From Sycon ciliatum (Eukaryota > Porifera > Calcarea > Leucosolenida > Sycettidae): DNA of 64,000 bases. A program made the translations under genes and the position numbers. Where the stretch lies: assembly GCF_964019385.1 (NCBI RefSeq), contig NC_088654.1, positions 14,716,897-14,780,896 on the forward strand, written 5' to 3'. The notes below the pieces were generated by a model. The model ran no database searches, had not been told where the DNA came from, and worked only from the letters and a program-made list of their open reading frames with translations. Positions 53,416 to 63,714 of the stretch are shown here, in pieces (position 1 is the stretch's first letter; each line of letters opens with the position of its first letter).

Positions 53416-55837
53416 GTAAGTTCCTGCCGGTGATCCCTTGAGACTTTAGCAATGTTTGGCATACGATTGGATTGCGCCATCCAATAATCTGATTGTGAAC
53501 CTTTTTTAATGCTATCACCGTCGTACACTTAGTGGCCTCTGGTTCTTCTGCATTAGCCTTCACTATGGTTCTGCCATCCCGAACCTGTAGACCATGCCTA
53601 TGAATGGTTGATTGGAACTAGAAAATACCTTCCCGTATGTCACATGACTGTCGCCTTGGAGTCGACCAATGACAGATCAAATTACGCGGGCTGGAAAGCG
53701 CGATCCTGCCTGATGAATTTAGAAAAGCGATCCTGTCAGCTTTTCTATTATTGTGTTCACATGGCGCTACCTAACGACACCGCTATTCAGACACGCTGTC
53801 TACGTAGCTACGTAAATTTCTACGTAAGATGCTCGGTACCTGGTCCTGGACTAGGGAGCTACTCCATGGCTCCTACCATCGCGCGGCCGGCTGGCCGCAT
53901 GCGTGTGCATTGCAGTCTTTTTGTTGTTGCCTTTTCGGATGTGCATGCACGAGGAACTTCCTTCTTTGGAACTGCTTCTTGCATGCGCTGTTTCGGATAT
54001 TTCGTCTCCTGGCCTGGCTTATTTCGTTTCGGCGCTGCTGAGACCTCCTTTCGCGGAATATTACTCAGTGACAGGTGAGTTGACCAGTTCCCTTTGATTC
54101 ATTTGCTTGTGTTGACTCTTTCATTTACGAAAAGTGTGCTGATTTTGGGCGGAATGCAATAAATAATGGAAAAGCTGACAGGATCTCCTTTCTAAATTTA
54201 GCTTTTCCGCTGCCGAGGCCTCCTTTTACGGAATACTCAATGACAGGTGATCTCTGAGTTGACCAGTTTCCTTCGATTCATTTGCTTATACTCACCCTTT
54301 CATTTACGGAAACGTGTGCTGATTTTATTCGGATTTAGACCCATTTTTATCTCTTTGCCCTTGCCTACAGTGTGCGAAGAACGCGAGTTCACCTTCTTGA
54401 CGGTAAGGCTTATGTTAGATGTGTTGTCGAAATACTCATATTCATTGCACATTAGTACGTTACAAGTAAGACACTGGTCAGTGGCATACTATCATTGGCA
54501 GTTCCCAATCTGGAGGGAAAGGTTCAAGGACTCATTGACCGAGTTTGCCAAATAAATTCGCATATCAGGGAAAATCTCCATTGTGGAGAGGTTCAGTAAC
54601 TTGTTTGCTTCATACGAAACAAGCCAATGGGTGCAGTCTCGTCTCGTGAAAATCTCGTACTTGTATGATTGGATTTGTTTACTCGAGTCTGGGCTGTTTT
54701 ATTTGTGAGTACCGCCGAGATTGCACTGCCCCAAATAAAGTTTCGTGCCGCCAAAGCAAGAATTACGATCTTCAATCTGTTTGTAGTACCTTTAGTACCT
54801 GCAAGAATGTGCAGTACATGTATCGTACTTTCTCTGTTGCTGTTTCAGTTGCCGTCATGTTGCTAAAGAAAGGTTCAGTAGAGAGGTTCTGCAAAACGAA
54901 AATTCGAACGAAGTTTCGCGACAGTCCTTGAGAAAGTGTGTACGAATTTTTGCACGAACTTTGCGTTCTGCACATTTTCGTAGTTTGCGCGGGCCAAGTG
55001 CGCCATGACCCGATCTCACGAAATTTCCTACGACAGTTCAGTTCGCGTTCCCTGCAAGTTTCGCGTCCAAAGTTGCGAAAGTTTGTACGCATTTTCGTTT
55101 TGCAGAACCTCTCTAGTTACTCTTTTGTTTCATACAAGACGAGGCAATGAGTCGGTGTGGCTTAGAATCTTTCGCTGTAGAAGAAATCTATTCGTATGTT
55201 TATTGGAGAAATAATTTTATTCACTGGTTATAAAATAAGTTAAGACAAACTCACAGAATAAATACCATCTGTCCCTTGGTGTTCGTCCTAAAGAGGTTCG
55301 ACTGGATATCATTCATACTCACCAAAAGATGTGTAAGATTTTATTATCACGGAGTGCCTTGTTTATCTCTCAGTATCAGCACCTCCAACCATAGCCTTGA
55401 CCCTTTTATCCTCAGGATCAGTGTAGTTGTTGGAACGAGGTGTCGGACTCAGCAATGTATTTGTTTACATTTTAATACATGTTTATTGTTCCTCCTTTGC
55501 TGTGTTGTTTTAGAAAATCGTGGACTAACAGTTTGAAGTCATTCAACTACTTCCAAAAGTTGTATCGACATCAACAGGATTACGATTTCAGTGCAATATG
55601 ATGCTGGATGACGTTATCACGATAACCCATGATTATAAACCATTATAAACACAGAATCAACAAAAACATCTGCGACACGCCCCTTGCGCATGGCTACATT
55701 TCTCAAATAAATCTGATAGAGGGTGGGGAAACCTGAAATATCTGAAAGGCAAGACAAATTTATGAAATTCTGCAACAGCAACATGCACAGAATGACCTGT
55801 GTATAAAAAAAAGTATAACCACCACTACTCACATGTT

Positions 55838-56297
55838 ATTATTATTATTATTATTATTGTTATTATTATTATTTATTTTACTAGGGTGTTTCCCACAGAC
55901 CTATGGTCTTCTTACGTACCAGGCAGGCACAGTGGGTTGGTTAAAGACCATGATTGAGATACGAGAGGTACCTGGTTCAAGTCCTGCCTGGGAGCGGTTT
56001 TTCCAGCCGTGCTGCTACCCACAGTCAACTGGGTACTTGTGGTCAGGCACAAGGGGTACATGGATGCAGCTAATGGGGTCGTTCTCGGCACTTGTGCCAG
56101 TGGTTGTGAGACTTATCCACTCACCCCCACCGTTAGGCGCTGCATCTGCCGCTAGGATTTACCGGGTGTTAGCGGCCGTCGTGAGTTCCCTTCGGGAACG
56201 GACACGATAATTTACTTTTACTTTTTACTTATGGTCTTCTTACGGGAGCCCCTAGAAAGGTTAAGCATGAACGAACAAATGGGCGGTAATCTGTTCC
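55838..56297 (-). mobile_element. 5'-truncated LINE 3' end, itself split by a SINE
   Basis: On the plus strand it begins with TTA repeats (55838-55872), then GGGTGTTTCCCACAGACC and, after the SINE, CTTACGGGAGCCCCTAG and CGGTAATCTG. It matches the 43445-43560 copy. It is inserted in the large repeat arm. Confidence 0.8.
55917..56229 (+). mobile_element. SINE S1, full length, 15-bp TSD
   Basis: Flanked by TATGGTCTTCTTACG (55902-55916 and 56230-56244). 313 bp with A-box-like AGTGGGTTGG and B box GGTTCAAGTCC, and a T-rich tail (TTTACTTTTACTTTTTACT). It lies inside a LINE 3' UTR, so it is the youngest layer here. Confidence 0.9.
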
Positions 56298-56361
56298 CCC
56301 GAAGAAGAACATGCATTATGCTAGTGCCATTTTCTGCAAGAAAAGGCTTGCACATGGTATG

Positions 56362-56848
56362 GTATGGTATTGATTTATTTGAATTCGGTATCTCAACAGT
56401 ACATTGTACAACTTGGGAAGATCCGAATGACATAGATACATAAACATAAAAGTGGAGTAGGTGCTACAGCGGATCATTTTATCACAGATTGTGGGACTAA
56501 ACTAATACCAGTAGGCAAGTACACAAGAAATAAAAGCTGAATAAATACGACTGCATGACATTGGAGAAAAGCACGAATTAGAGCAAAACAAAGCGACACA
56601 TCACTCATCGAAAACATTTTCAAAAAGGAGCTGTTTTAACCGGGTACATTGTGGCCCGTCATTAAGAAGGCAGGCAAGACGGGCGTTAAATGCAGAAGAC
56701 GTATTGCAAGACTTCATTTCGAAGGGCAGAGCATTCCAAAGTAAAGCAATCCTACTAGACAATGAGCGATACCCGCATGCGGTCTTATATCGGCATAACG
56801 AAAGATTATTTGCAGAAGAGCCGCGAGTGGTGTATTATTATTATTATT
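56362..56848 (-). pseudogene. LINE RT C-terminal fragment and 3' UTR, plus TAA tail of a second LINE
   Basis: The minus frame 56831-56601 reads YRSLSSRIALLWNALPFEMK and later LKQLLFENVFDE before a stop, like the end of a CR1-type polymerase. Its UTR continues to an AAATAAAT stretch and (ACCAT)n near 56362-56384. At 56834-56849 a TAA tail marks the 3' end of another minus-strand LINE, whose UTR runs to 57040. Confidence 0.6.
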
Positions 56849-57045
56849 AGACACAATCTCATAGCATGTGACAAGCATAGCTAATGCAGGGACAGAATCC
56901 CCTGAGACAAGGGCGTTGAGCCAGCCACGGCAATAGTAAGCTAGGAAAACAAAGCAAATATGAATTAGAGCAGAAAATGAATGGAAAATTACAAAGAAAA
57001 AACGATTAGCGGAAGTGAGCACTATCAATATTCGTGCATCACCCA

Positions 57046-57227
57046 TGTAACAGGTTTAATCAAACTTGAAAAGTAAGAGCCTGGTTGAGCGTGCCTCGAC
57101 CAGTTATATGCAAAATGTGATAGTATACATGTGGCAATGGCGCCAATGAAGGTGCTAATAGACAGGCGTAAGACGCATGAGGTGCGAGGGAGTGTAAAGT
57201 TATAGAGAACAGGGGAAAACTGTTACA
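57046..57227 (-). repeat. 3' LTR of the Ty3/Gypsy element (182 bp)
   Basis: Begins TG and ends CA, identical to 61940-62121. A 5-bp target duplication ACCCA lies at 57041-57045 and 62122-62126. Identical LTRs indicate a recent insertion. Confidence 0.97.
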
Positions 57228-57240
57228 TCATCCCCCTCCT
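57228..57240 (-). other. Polypurine tract
   Basis: AGGAGGGGGATGA on the minus strand, directly before the 3' LTR. It primes plus-strand DNA synthesis in LTR elements. Confidence 0.8.
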
Positions 57241-57427
57241 ATGGAGAGGAAGGAGCTTATAACCCAAATGCTCAAGTGGAATAGAGTACAATAAGCGCAA
57301 ACACGTGCGAGACGAAAAAAGGCTTCGCACTGAAGTAACACAATAAGACGACTGAAACTCCATGCAAATAAAAGTGTAATAAGCTCAACAAATGTGTAAG
57401 GTGAAACTAGAAGTTCAACTGCAAAAC

Positions 57428-60400
57428 TCAGCGGGCAGAAGCCAAGGTTTTGTACTTCTGAAGTGGAACAATGTCATTACCAGATTCATCCAACAAATAA
57501 TGTTCAGGCTCCCAAGTGGCATCAGAGTAGCCTTGCCACTTGACTAGGTACTGAAGCTGATTCTGCCGGCGGCGGTGACTGAGAATGTTCTCCACCACAT
57601 AGCGGGCATGACCATCAAGGTCCGTGATAGGCGGAGGCGTAGGCTGTCTCCTATTAGGAATAGCGTTCTTCTCGTAGGCACGGAGTGCCGACACATTAAA
57701 TACCGGGTGACAGCGGCTGGTATGAGGCAACTTGAGCTTGTAGGCATTCGGGCCGACCACATGGGTTATAGGAAAAGGGCCAAACCACTTGGGGCGTAAT
57801 TTATGGGATGGTCGGTCCCGAGCTTCAGGAGTCAGGAGGAAATCCCGGTAGACCATTACCAAATCTCCCACCTTCAGCTTTCCCTCGACCCTTGTCCGAT
57901 CTGCATAGAAGGCCTGACGAGCTTGAGCTGCCACTAGCGCATCTTGTGAGATCTTGACCGCGTCTTGTCTTGCTTGCAACCAATCAGCTGAATCTCTGCC
58001 TCCCTGAATAGGGTTGAGGAAGTCGGGTGGCGCTCTGGGATTTAGACCGTAATTTAAGAAGAACGGTGTGTTTCCTGTAGATGATTGAGTAGCGCTGTTG
58101 ATAGAAAACTCACAGAGAGGTAGGAGCATATCCCAGTTATCTTGTTTATGATTTACAAAAGCCCTCAGCACATCCTCTACTATTCTGTTTACTCGTTCAG
58201 TTAGGCCATCTGTCTGAGGGTGATTGGCAGTACTAAATGCTAGTTTCGTTCCTAAGCGATCAAACAATTCCTGAAAAAATGCTGCCGTAAATCTTGGATC
58301 ACGATCACATACAATACTAGAACTCAAACCATGAAGTCGAAATACATGTTGAATATACAGATCAGCACTTCCTTTAGCGTCAATAGTAGAGGAAGTAGGT
58401 GCTAAATGTACACACTTTGTCAAGCGGTCTACAAATACATATATTGCATCATGACCTGTATCGGTCCTAGGCAAACCCATGATAAAATCCATCGAGATAT
58501 CCGCCCACGGTTGACTGGGCACTGGTAAATTCTGCAAGAGACCAGTTTTTAGCTGGCCGCCTTTAACTCGTTGGCAGACGTCACATGACTTGACAAACGC
58601 CTTTACATCCAGTCCCATTCTGGGCCAATAGAAATATCTAGCGAGTCTGAAATAGGTGCGATCTCGACCGGGATGCCCCGCAGTCACACAGTCATGGTAT
58701 TCTTGAAGCAGGGCGAGTCGGAGTTTGCTACTCTTTGGAATGCATAACCTGTTCTGTGGTGAAGATCTGAGATAAAGATAACCGGGTGTTTCATTTAGAA
58801 GGTAACGGTCGTGCAGATTGTCATGGCTTGAATTTTTCAGTCTCCTGATAATGGGAGCAAGATCCTTGTCGCACTTGTAACCGCTGACAATTAACTGCGC
58901 TAAGTCTGGATTAATCTCTAGGGTATGCTCAATGGCATTCAACTGAATGTTAGGATAGGATGACCCGCCTATTTCAGAATCACTGAACAGATCTGGACGG
59001 CGTGAAAGCGGGTCGGCAATGTTTTTCTTTCCTGGTTTGTGAAAGACCGTGAAGTCATAGTCAGCTAAAAACTCTACCCATCTTGCCTCACGCTTGGTGA
59101 GAGTCGGTTTGGTTCGTAAATAGACAACACCCATATTATCAGTCATCAGGTCAAAGTGGCGAAATAGATAGATTCTCCAGCACTTTAATGCAAATACCAC
59201 AGCCAACGTTTCCCTCTCGGCCGCAGTATAGTTGCGTTCTGCAGCTGACAGTTTCCGACTACAATAGGCTACGGGATGCAAATCCATATCTTCTCCCTGC
59301 TGCAGGAGCACACCCGCCACGGCAAAGTCACTTGCGTCAGTTTCTACCGTGAAGCTTTTCTCAACATCGGCCAGTTGCAACACTGGCGCCTCGAGTAATG
59401 CTGATTTTAGAGACTCGAATGCCTTCTGTCTAGCAGCGCTCCATTCAAAGCGTGAATGTTTTCCGGTGATTTCTTCTAATGGACGAGAGATGGTCGAGTG
59501 TCGATCTATGAACCTTCGGAAATAGTTTGCAAAGCCAAGAAACTTCCTCACATCAGTTACTGACGACGGAGTTGGCCATGTTTCCACAGCACTTATCTTC
59601 TTGGGATCAGGGGAAATTGATGTGCCGTTGATTTTATGCCCCAAGAAGAGAACTTCTCTCACGCCGAATTCGCATTTAGACTGTTTGCAATACAGCTCGC
59701 TATTTCTAAGTGTTTCTAGAACTGTTTGAAGATGATGCAGATGATCTTCCCAGGTCTTGCTAAAAACTAGAATGTCATCCAAGAATACTACAACGAATTT
59801 TCGGAGATGTGGTTGCAGAATAGAGTTCATGAGTGACTGAAAGGTTGCCGGGGCATTAGTCAGCCCGAATCCCATGACTCTAAATTGGAAGTGACCGAAC
59901 GGCGTATTAATGGCCGTCTTAGAAACATCCGAGTCTTGAATTCTGATTTGATTGTACCCCGACCGCAAGTCCAACTTGGAGAAATATGCACTGCCCTGGA
60001 TCGTGTCGAATAAGTCATCAATATTAGGAAGACAAGCTTTGTTTTTGATCGTAATTCTATTCAATTCTCGCCAATCGCACACCATTCTCAGAGTACCATC
60101 CGACTTCTTCACAAAAAACACGGGTGCACCGTATGGCGACTTACTTGGCTCAATGAATCCCTTCTCAAGTAATTCTGACAGCTGTGACTGGAGCTCGTCC
60201 ATCTCTGGTTTCGGCAAGCGGTAGGCGGGTCGAGACGGTGGTCTGGTTCCATCTTCTATCTGGATTTCATGGTCGATTGGTCTCTTCGGTGGAAGCTCAT
60301 TCGGCAGCTCGTCTGGAAATAAATCCTGGTACCTCTTGAGCAGGTTCTGGATGTCCTGTTGCTCTGATTCCTGGAGTTGTGGCCCGGAACGATTCTCCTC

Positions 60401-61078
60401 GTTTGCAGCAGTGACCCATGCAAGAAACCCCTCGGCTCCACTCCTCAGGGCATGACGAGCTTGTCGGCCACTGATAAACATGCTTTCCACAGATGGCCGG
60501 TCGGCTGTCGGCGGGTTAGCTGAAGGCAATTTGGCAACAAAGGGCTCACCGTCCAACTGAACTTCGTTCGTACGGAAGTTGATACTGGGGTTGTTCCTTG
60601 TAAGCCACGGCTTGCCAAGAATAGCGTCGTAGCGAGTCAGGGGATACACAGTAAAGTGCTGTTCCTCACTGAAGCCCCCGACTGTCACCTTTAGCGTGCG
60701 TGTGGAAATCTGCGGGACCTCGCTGGTCGAGCCGTCCGCCAATGTTACGCTCAGCATTTCTGAGCTTGCATCCGTGTCAAGATGATGCTTTCGAACAAAA
60801 CCGTCTGCAATGAAGTCATGCGTCGAACCGGAATCTATCAGCATCACTGCATGGCGACCGCCGATCTTTCCCTGTATGCGCAGTAGGTCGTGTTCAGGTT
60901 CATTGCCGACGCTGACGTTGCTGACATGACACCTTTCTGCAACGGGACAATTTCCTACAGCTATGGGTGTCTCCGGCTCCGTAGGTTCCTGGAGAGCAAC
61001 GTCTTCAACCTCCAGAGCTCCGAACCGGTTAGCGACTGGTACCGGCGTGGGTGCTTGGGTCGTCGCCAGTAAGCGCAC
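57428..61078 (-). CDS. Ty3/Gypsy pol polyprotein with chromodomain
   Basis: 1216 residues counted from a GTG that is not a true start; the frame stays open upstream into gag and is probably reached by -1 frameshifting. Protease: LIDSGSTHDFI with catalytic D82. RT: D370 in KLDLRSGYNQ and FLDD at 432-435. RNase H: D581 in TDASDFAVAG and D647. Integrase: zinc site H795, H802, C832, C835 and catalytic D864, D925 and E961 with DD35E spacing. Chromodomain: about 1159-1195 (YVVENILSHR to WQGYSDATWEPEHYL). All key residues are present, consistent with an active element. Confidence 0.95.
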   Translation of the reverse strand: MRLLATTQAPTPVPVANRFGALEVEDVALQEPTEPETPIAVGNCPVAERCHVSNVSVGNEPEHDLLRIQGKIGGRHAVMLIDSGSTHDFIADGFVRKHHLDTDASSEMLSVTLADGSTSEVPQISTRTLKVTVGGFSEEQHFTVYPLTRYDAILGKPWLTRNNPSINFRTNEVQLDGEPFVAKLPSANPPTADRPSVESMFISGRQARHALRSGAEGFLAWVTAANEENRSGPQLQESEQQDIQNLLKRYQDLFPDELPNELPPKRPIDHEIQIEDGTRPPSRPAYRLPKPEMDELQSQLSELLEKGFIEPSKSPYGAPVFFVKKSDGTLRMVCDWRELNRITIKNKACLPNIDDLFDTIQGSAYFSKLDLRSGYNQIRIQDSDVSKTAINTPFGHFQFRVMGFGLTNAPATFQSLMNSILQPHLRKFVVVFLDDILVFSKTWEDHLHHLQTVLETLRNSELYCKQSKCEFGVREVLFLGHKINGTSISPDPKKISAVETWPTPSSVTDVRKFLGFANYFRRFIDRHSTISRPLEEITGKHSRFEWSAARQKAFESLKSALLEAPVLQLADVEKSFTVETDASDFAVAGVLLQQGEDMDLHPVAYCSRKLSAAERNYTAAERETLAVVFALKCWRIYLFRHFDLMTDNMGVVYLRTKPTLTKREARWVEFLADYDFTVFHKPGKKNIADPLSRRPDLFSDSEIGGSSYPNIQLNAIEHTLEINPDLAQLIVSGYKCDKDLAPIIRRLKNSSHDNLHDRYLLNETPGYLYLRSSPQNRLCIPKSSKLRLALLQEYHDCVTAGHPGRDRTYFRLARYFYWPRMGLDVKAFVKSCDVCQRVKGGQLKTGLLQNLPVPSQPWADISMDFIMGLPRTDTGHDAIYVFVDRLTKCVHLAPTSSTIDAKGSADLYIQHVFRLHGLSSSIVCDRDPRFTAAFFQELFDRLGTKLAFSTANHPQTDGLTERVNRIVEDVLRAFVNHKQDNWDMLLPLCEFSINSATQSSTGNTPFFLNYGLNPRAPPDFLNPIQGGRDSADWLQARQDAVKISQDALVAAQARQAFYADRTRVEGKLKVGDLVMVYRDFLLTPEARDRPSHKLRPKWFGPFPITHVVGPNAYKLKLPHTSRCHPVFNVSALRAYEKNAIPNRRQPTPPPITDLDGHARYVVENILSHRRRQNQLQYLVKWQGYSDATWEPEHYLLDESGNDIVPLQKYKTLASAR

Positions 61079-61086
61079 CCCCTTTC

Positions 61087-61926
61087 TTACTGGCGACCAG
61101 CGTTTGGGTAGCGCTGTCCACCCTCAGTACAGTCTTTAGCGAGGTGGCCTGGCTTCCTGCAAGCAAAGCAGTGTCCCATTGCTCGCAGTTGGACACGCTC
61201 TTGGTCCGTCAGCTTGCGGAGGCCCTGACCACGGAAGCTGGGCACGGAACGCGACTCTCTACTGGCTGGTGGCCCCGACGCCGGTGGCCCTGGCGACTGC
61301 TCCACGGTGTTTGCTGCCATGACAGCTTGCTCCAGGGTACGTGGATGCTCACGCATGACCTGTCGCTGGATGTGCGGCGTAAGACCCCTGACGAACAGCA
61401 GCGCTCTGGTGTGGTGGTCGATTTCCGGCACTTGCAGGCTGAGGCGAGTGAAAGCAGCAATGTATGCGTCCAGCGACCCGCGCTGCGCTGCGGAAATTAG
61501 TCCCATACGCGATGTTTCCTCGTTGTGCCGTGGTCCGTACACATCGCCAAGTGCCGCTTTCAGAGCAGGCCAGTCGGAAAACACTTGGTTAGCTTCCAAT
61601 GCCGCTATCAACCAAAGACGAGCGTTTCCAGTCAAAAATCCTGCCGCGTAGTCGACCCTCTGTGCCGCATTTGGGAGTGCCAACGACCGTAGGGCCATGT
61701 CCATTGTAAACGTCCATTCTTTGAATGTAGCGGAATCTCCTCCAAACACAGGCGGCTCTTTCGTAAGGCGGGGTGTTGGCTCCCACGGTTCCGAGTTCGG
61801 ATGTATCGTTCGGTTTCCTTGGCTAACGCGCTGAGCGGTCTTGATATCGTTTATCAGCCGAACGACGAGTACGAGGAGCGTAAGCAGAGCGACCAGAACA
61901 CCTGCCAAAAGCAGAGTAGTAACCAT
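61087..61926 (-). CDS. Ty3/Gypsy gag with N-terminal hydrophobic segment
   Basis: 279 residues from an ATG lying inside the primer-binding site. Residues 4-24 form a strongly hydrophobic stretch (VTTLLLAGVLVALLTLLVLV) that looks like a signal anchor. The capsid-like Gag region spans about 55-205 (WTFTMDMAL; NARLWLIAAL; YIAAFTRLSLQV; RALLFVRGLTP). A CX2CX4HX4C zinc knuckle is at 253-266 (CFACRKPGHLAKDC). The protein would form the particle and bind element RNA. A start at M75 would delete part of the capsid region, so the first ATG is preferred. Confidence 0.9.
   Translation of the reverse strand: MVTTLLLAGVLVALLTLLVLVVRLINDIKTAQRVSQGNRTIHPNSEPWEPTPRLTKEPPVFGGDSATFKEWTFTMDMALRSLALPNAAQRVDYAAGFLTGNARLWLIAALEANQVFSDWPALKAALGDVYGPRHNEETSRMGLISAAQRGSLDAYIAAFTRLSLQVPEIDHHTRALLFVRGLTPHIQRQVMREHPRTLEQAVMAANTVEQSPGPPASGPPASRESRSVPSFRGQGLRKLTDQERVQLRAMGHCFACRKPGHLAKDCTEGGQRYPNAGRQ
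61102..61108 (-). promoter_or_regulatory. Putative -1 frameshift heptamer (gag to pol)
   Basis: C CCA AAC in the gag frame fits X XXY YYZ and lies 12 nt before the gag stop (61089-61087). Slipping back one base enters the frame that continues without a stop into pol. I did not test for a downstream pseudoknot. Confidence 0.6.
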
Positions 61927-61938
61927 CCTCTGCTACCA
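61923..61938 (-). other. Primer-binding site, initiator-Met tRNA
   Basis: TGGTAGCAGAGGATGG on the minus strand, one base from the 5' LTR. It is complementary to the 3' end of animal initiator tRNA-Met (CCATCCTCTGCTACCA, from general knowledge). The gag ATG is contained in it. Confidence 0.85.
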
Positions 61939-61939
61939 G

Positions 61940-62121
61940 TGTAACAGGTTTAATCAAACTTGAAAAGTAAGAGCCTGGTTGAGCGTGCCTCGACCAGTTA
62001 TATGCAAAATGTGATAGTATACATGTGGCAATGGCGCCAATGAAGGTGCTAATAGACAGGCGTAAGACGCATGAGGTGCGAGGGAGTGTAAAGTTATAGA
62101 GAACAGGGGAAAACTGTTACA
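61940..62121 (-). repeat. 5' LTR of the Ty3/Gypsy element (182 bp)
   Basis: Identical to the 3' LTR. It should contain the promoter; no clear TATA box stands out. The LTR is short for the family. Confidence 0.97.
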
Positions 62122-62126
62122 ACCCA

Positions 62127-62830
62127 GGTATTTGAGAATGTTCTTCGATGATAATTATTGCGTCTAGTTCAGTTGTGATAGTAGATCTTTAAACTGACCA
62201 ATAGAAGAACAAGTTTTCAGACCGTATGGTAATGATAACGAATGAGAGTAGCCGGAAAACAAAGGCGACTTTAGATACTGGGCTGACTTAACAAGAGGCA
62301 GGATGAGCGCGTTACGGGTTGAGCTTGTCGAATAAAGTGCAAACAATCTGTATATGGTCAGACATACCCAAGGGAGGTGCTTGATCAATTGAGCGCACGA
62401 GGCGTGGTCGGTTGGTGATCACCAAGTCCAGACACGAAACAGAGCCATTAGGCGAGGAATGAGTGGGGAAGTCAACCATCTGGTGGAGCCCAAGAGCAGC
62501 TAATACTGTGCTAAGGAGATCACCAGCCTTCGAGGTCGAATAAGCAGGTGTACTGTGCCTACAAAATAGAGAATCTAAACTGGCAACCGGGTGAGCTACT
62601 TTACACTGAAAGATAAATTTAATGAACAACTGTAAGAAACGGTGGTCCAGAGGACATAGCTTAAGAGAGTGGTAAAGGGGGTCCACGTCAGCACAGTAAT
62701 GGGCACCACAGGCAGCTCGGATCGCGCGACGGTGAACAGCAAATAGGCGCCCACGGTCTTTTGCAGATAAGCAGGGTAAGAACGATTGAAATGCAAATTC
62801 TAGATCAGATTGAATTACGCATAGCACATA
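62127..62830 (-). pseudogene. Rearranged LINE: RT C-terminus split by an endonuclease fragment
   Basis: The minus strand first reads an RT C-terminal part (FLPCLSAKD; FAVHRRAIRAACGA; SLKLCPLDHRFL) from 62827 to about 62540. A piece of APE endonuclease follows (GLHQMVDFPTHSS, SCLDLVITNRP, PLGMSDHIQI) to about 62325. Then the RT end resumes (RNALILPLVKS, KSPLFSGYSHSLSLPYGLKT) to a stop at 62164. Its 3' UTR continues across the Gypsy element to 56850. The mosaic is not a functional order. Confidence 0.65.
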
Positions 62831-62959
62831 AAGGCCATCAATGCGTATAATACGGTATTGATATGATCAAGAGTACATAAACCTCTTGATATGATGTGAA
62901 GGCCATCATTTACATATTGATATACATTCCATTAATTGGTGACAGAAAAAACAAAAGAA

Positions 62960-63368
62960 ATTATAGCAATAAAAACTGCTTTATGACAGTTTTCTAAAAA
63001 AAGTTATTGTGTTCTAGTCCATGGACCCCGTCTAAAAAGTAAGAAACTACCGAAATGTGATAGCTGAAAAATAAAATTTCACACAAAACCTCACAATAAT
63101 CACACACAGAATCGAAAGCCACATGTAGAAGACCTTCTCCCCTCGTGATCCTCTTTCCTATGCATGCATGTTGCCAATTGTTGGTGCAGTACAAGTTCAA
63201 GTTGAAAGCAGATTTTCAAGTGTTGTGATTATTGTGAGGTTTTGTGTGAAATTTTAATTTTCAGCTATCACATTTCGGTAATTTCTTACTTTTTAGACGG
63301 GGTCCATGGACTAGAACACAATAACTTTTTTTAGAAAACTGCCATAAAGCAGTTTTTATTGCTATAAT
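62960..63368. repeat. Fold-back element, ~145-bp arms
   Basis: 62960-63105 and 63224-63368 are reverse complements with few mismatches. A third, single arm is at 39238-39392. The outer ends read TTATAGCAATAAAAACTGC. Non-coding. Confidence 0.85.
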
Positions 63369-63390
63369 TGGTGATGGAACTAGTTCCACG

Positions 63391-63470
63391 GCCCGTCGTC
63401 AAGTGACGACGGGCAGTGGACGGAATCCACTGCCCGTCATCACTTGACGACGGGCAGTGGACAGAATCCA
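63391..63470. repeat. Tandem palindromes, GCCCGTCGTCA type
   Basis: Two ~24-bp palindromes (63391-63414 and 63432-63455) sharing GACGACGGGCAGTGGAC, with GGAATCCACTGCCC between. One composite stem could form across the whole block. The role is unknown; no gene is supported nearby. Confidence 0.8.
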
Positions 63471-63714
63471 CTCATGAGTCTACCATTTCAATGACAAGCT
63501 TCTGTGGTCTGAAAGTACATGCAAAAGTCATGTACTGTAGTCCGTGTACGGTTGTCGAAGTCACTTTCGCTCAGCCCACACGGAGTCACAGCAGTCATAC
63601 AGGACTCGAGTCGAGTCACAGAATGGTTCATGTAAACTCAAACGTCAAAGATTGTGAGTGATCTCCTTGGCTTGGGTGCACACGAGAAACACGTTCCAGT
63701 CACTCATACTCGGT

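Larger units (their letters stand above)
53717..56353. repeat. Large inverted repeat, right arm
   Basis: Counterpart of 39587-41602 in opposite orientation. It contains a LINE 3' end plus SINE between about 55838 and 56297, absent from the left arm, which therefore serves as the empty site. Frames such as 54247-54555 are not conserved in the other arm. Confidence 0.75.
57046..62121 (-). mobile_element. Complete chromovirus-type Ty3/Gypsy retrotransposon (5.08 kb)
   Basis: The order on the minus strand is 5' LTR, PBS, gag, pol (protease, RT, RNase H, integrase, chromodomain), polypurine tract, 3' LTR. LTRs are identical, both ORFs are open and the TSD is perfect. There is no env-like frame, so it would move only within cells. 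It is inserted in old LINE debris. The C-terminal chromodomain places it with chromoviruses; in known members that domain directs integration to marked chromatin. Confidence 0.96.

Noticed and set aside
61076-61078. GTG as the pol start codon
   Set aside because: GTG starts are not expected in animals and the frame is open upstream; frameshifting from gag is more likely.
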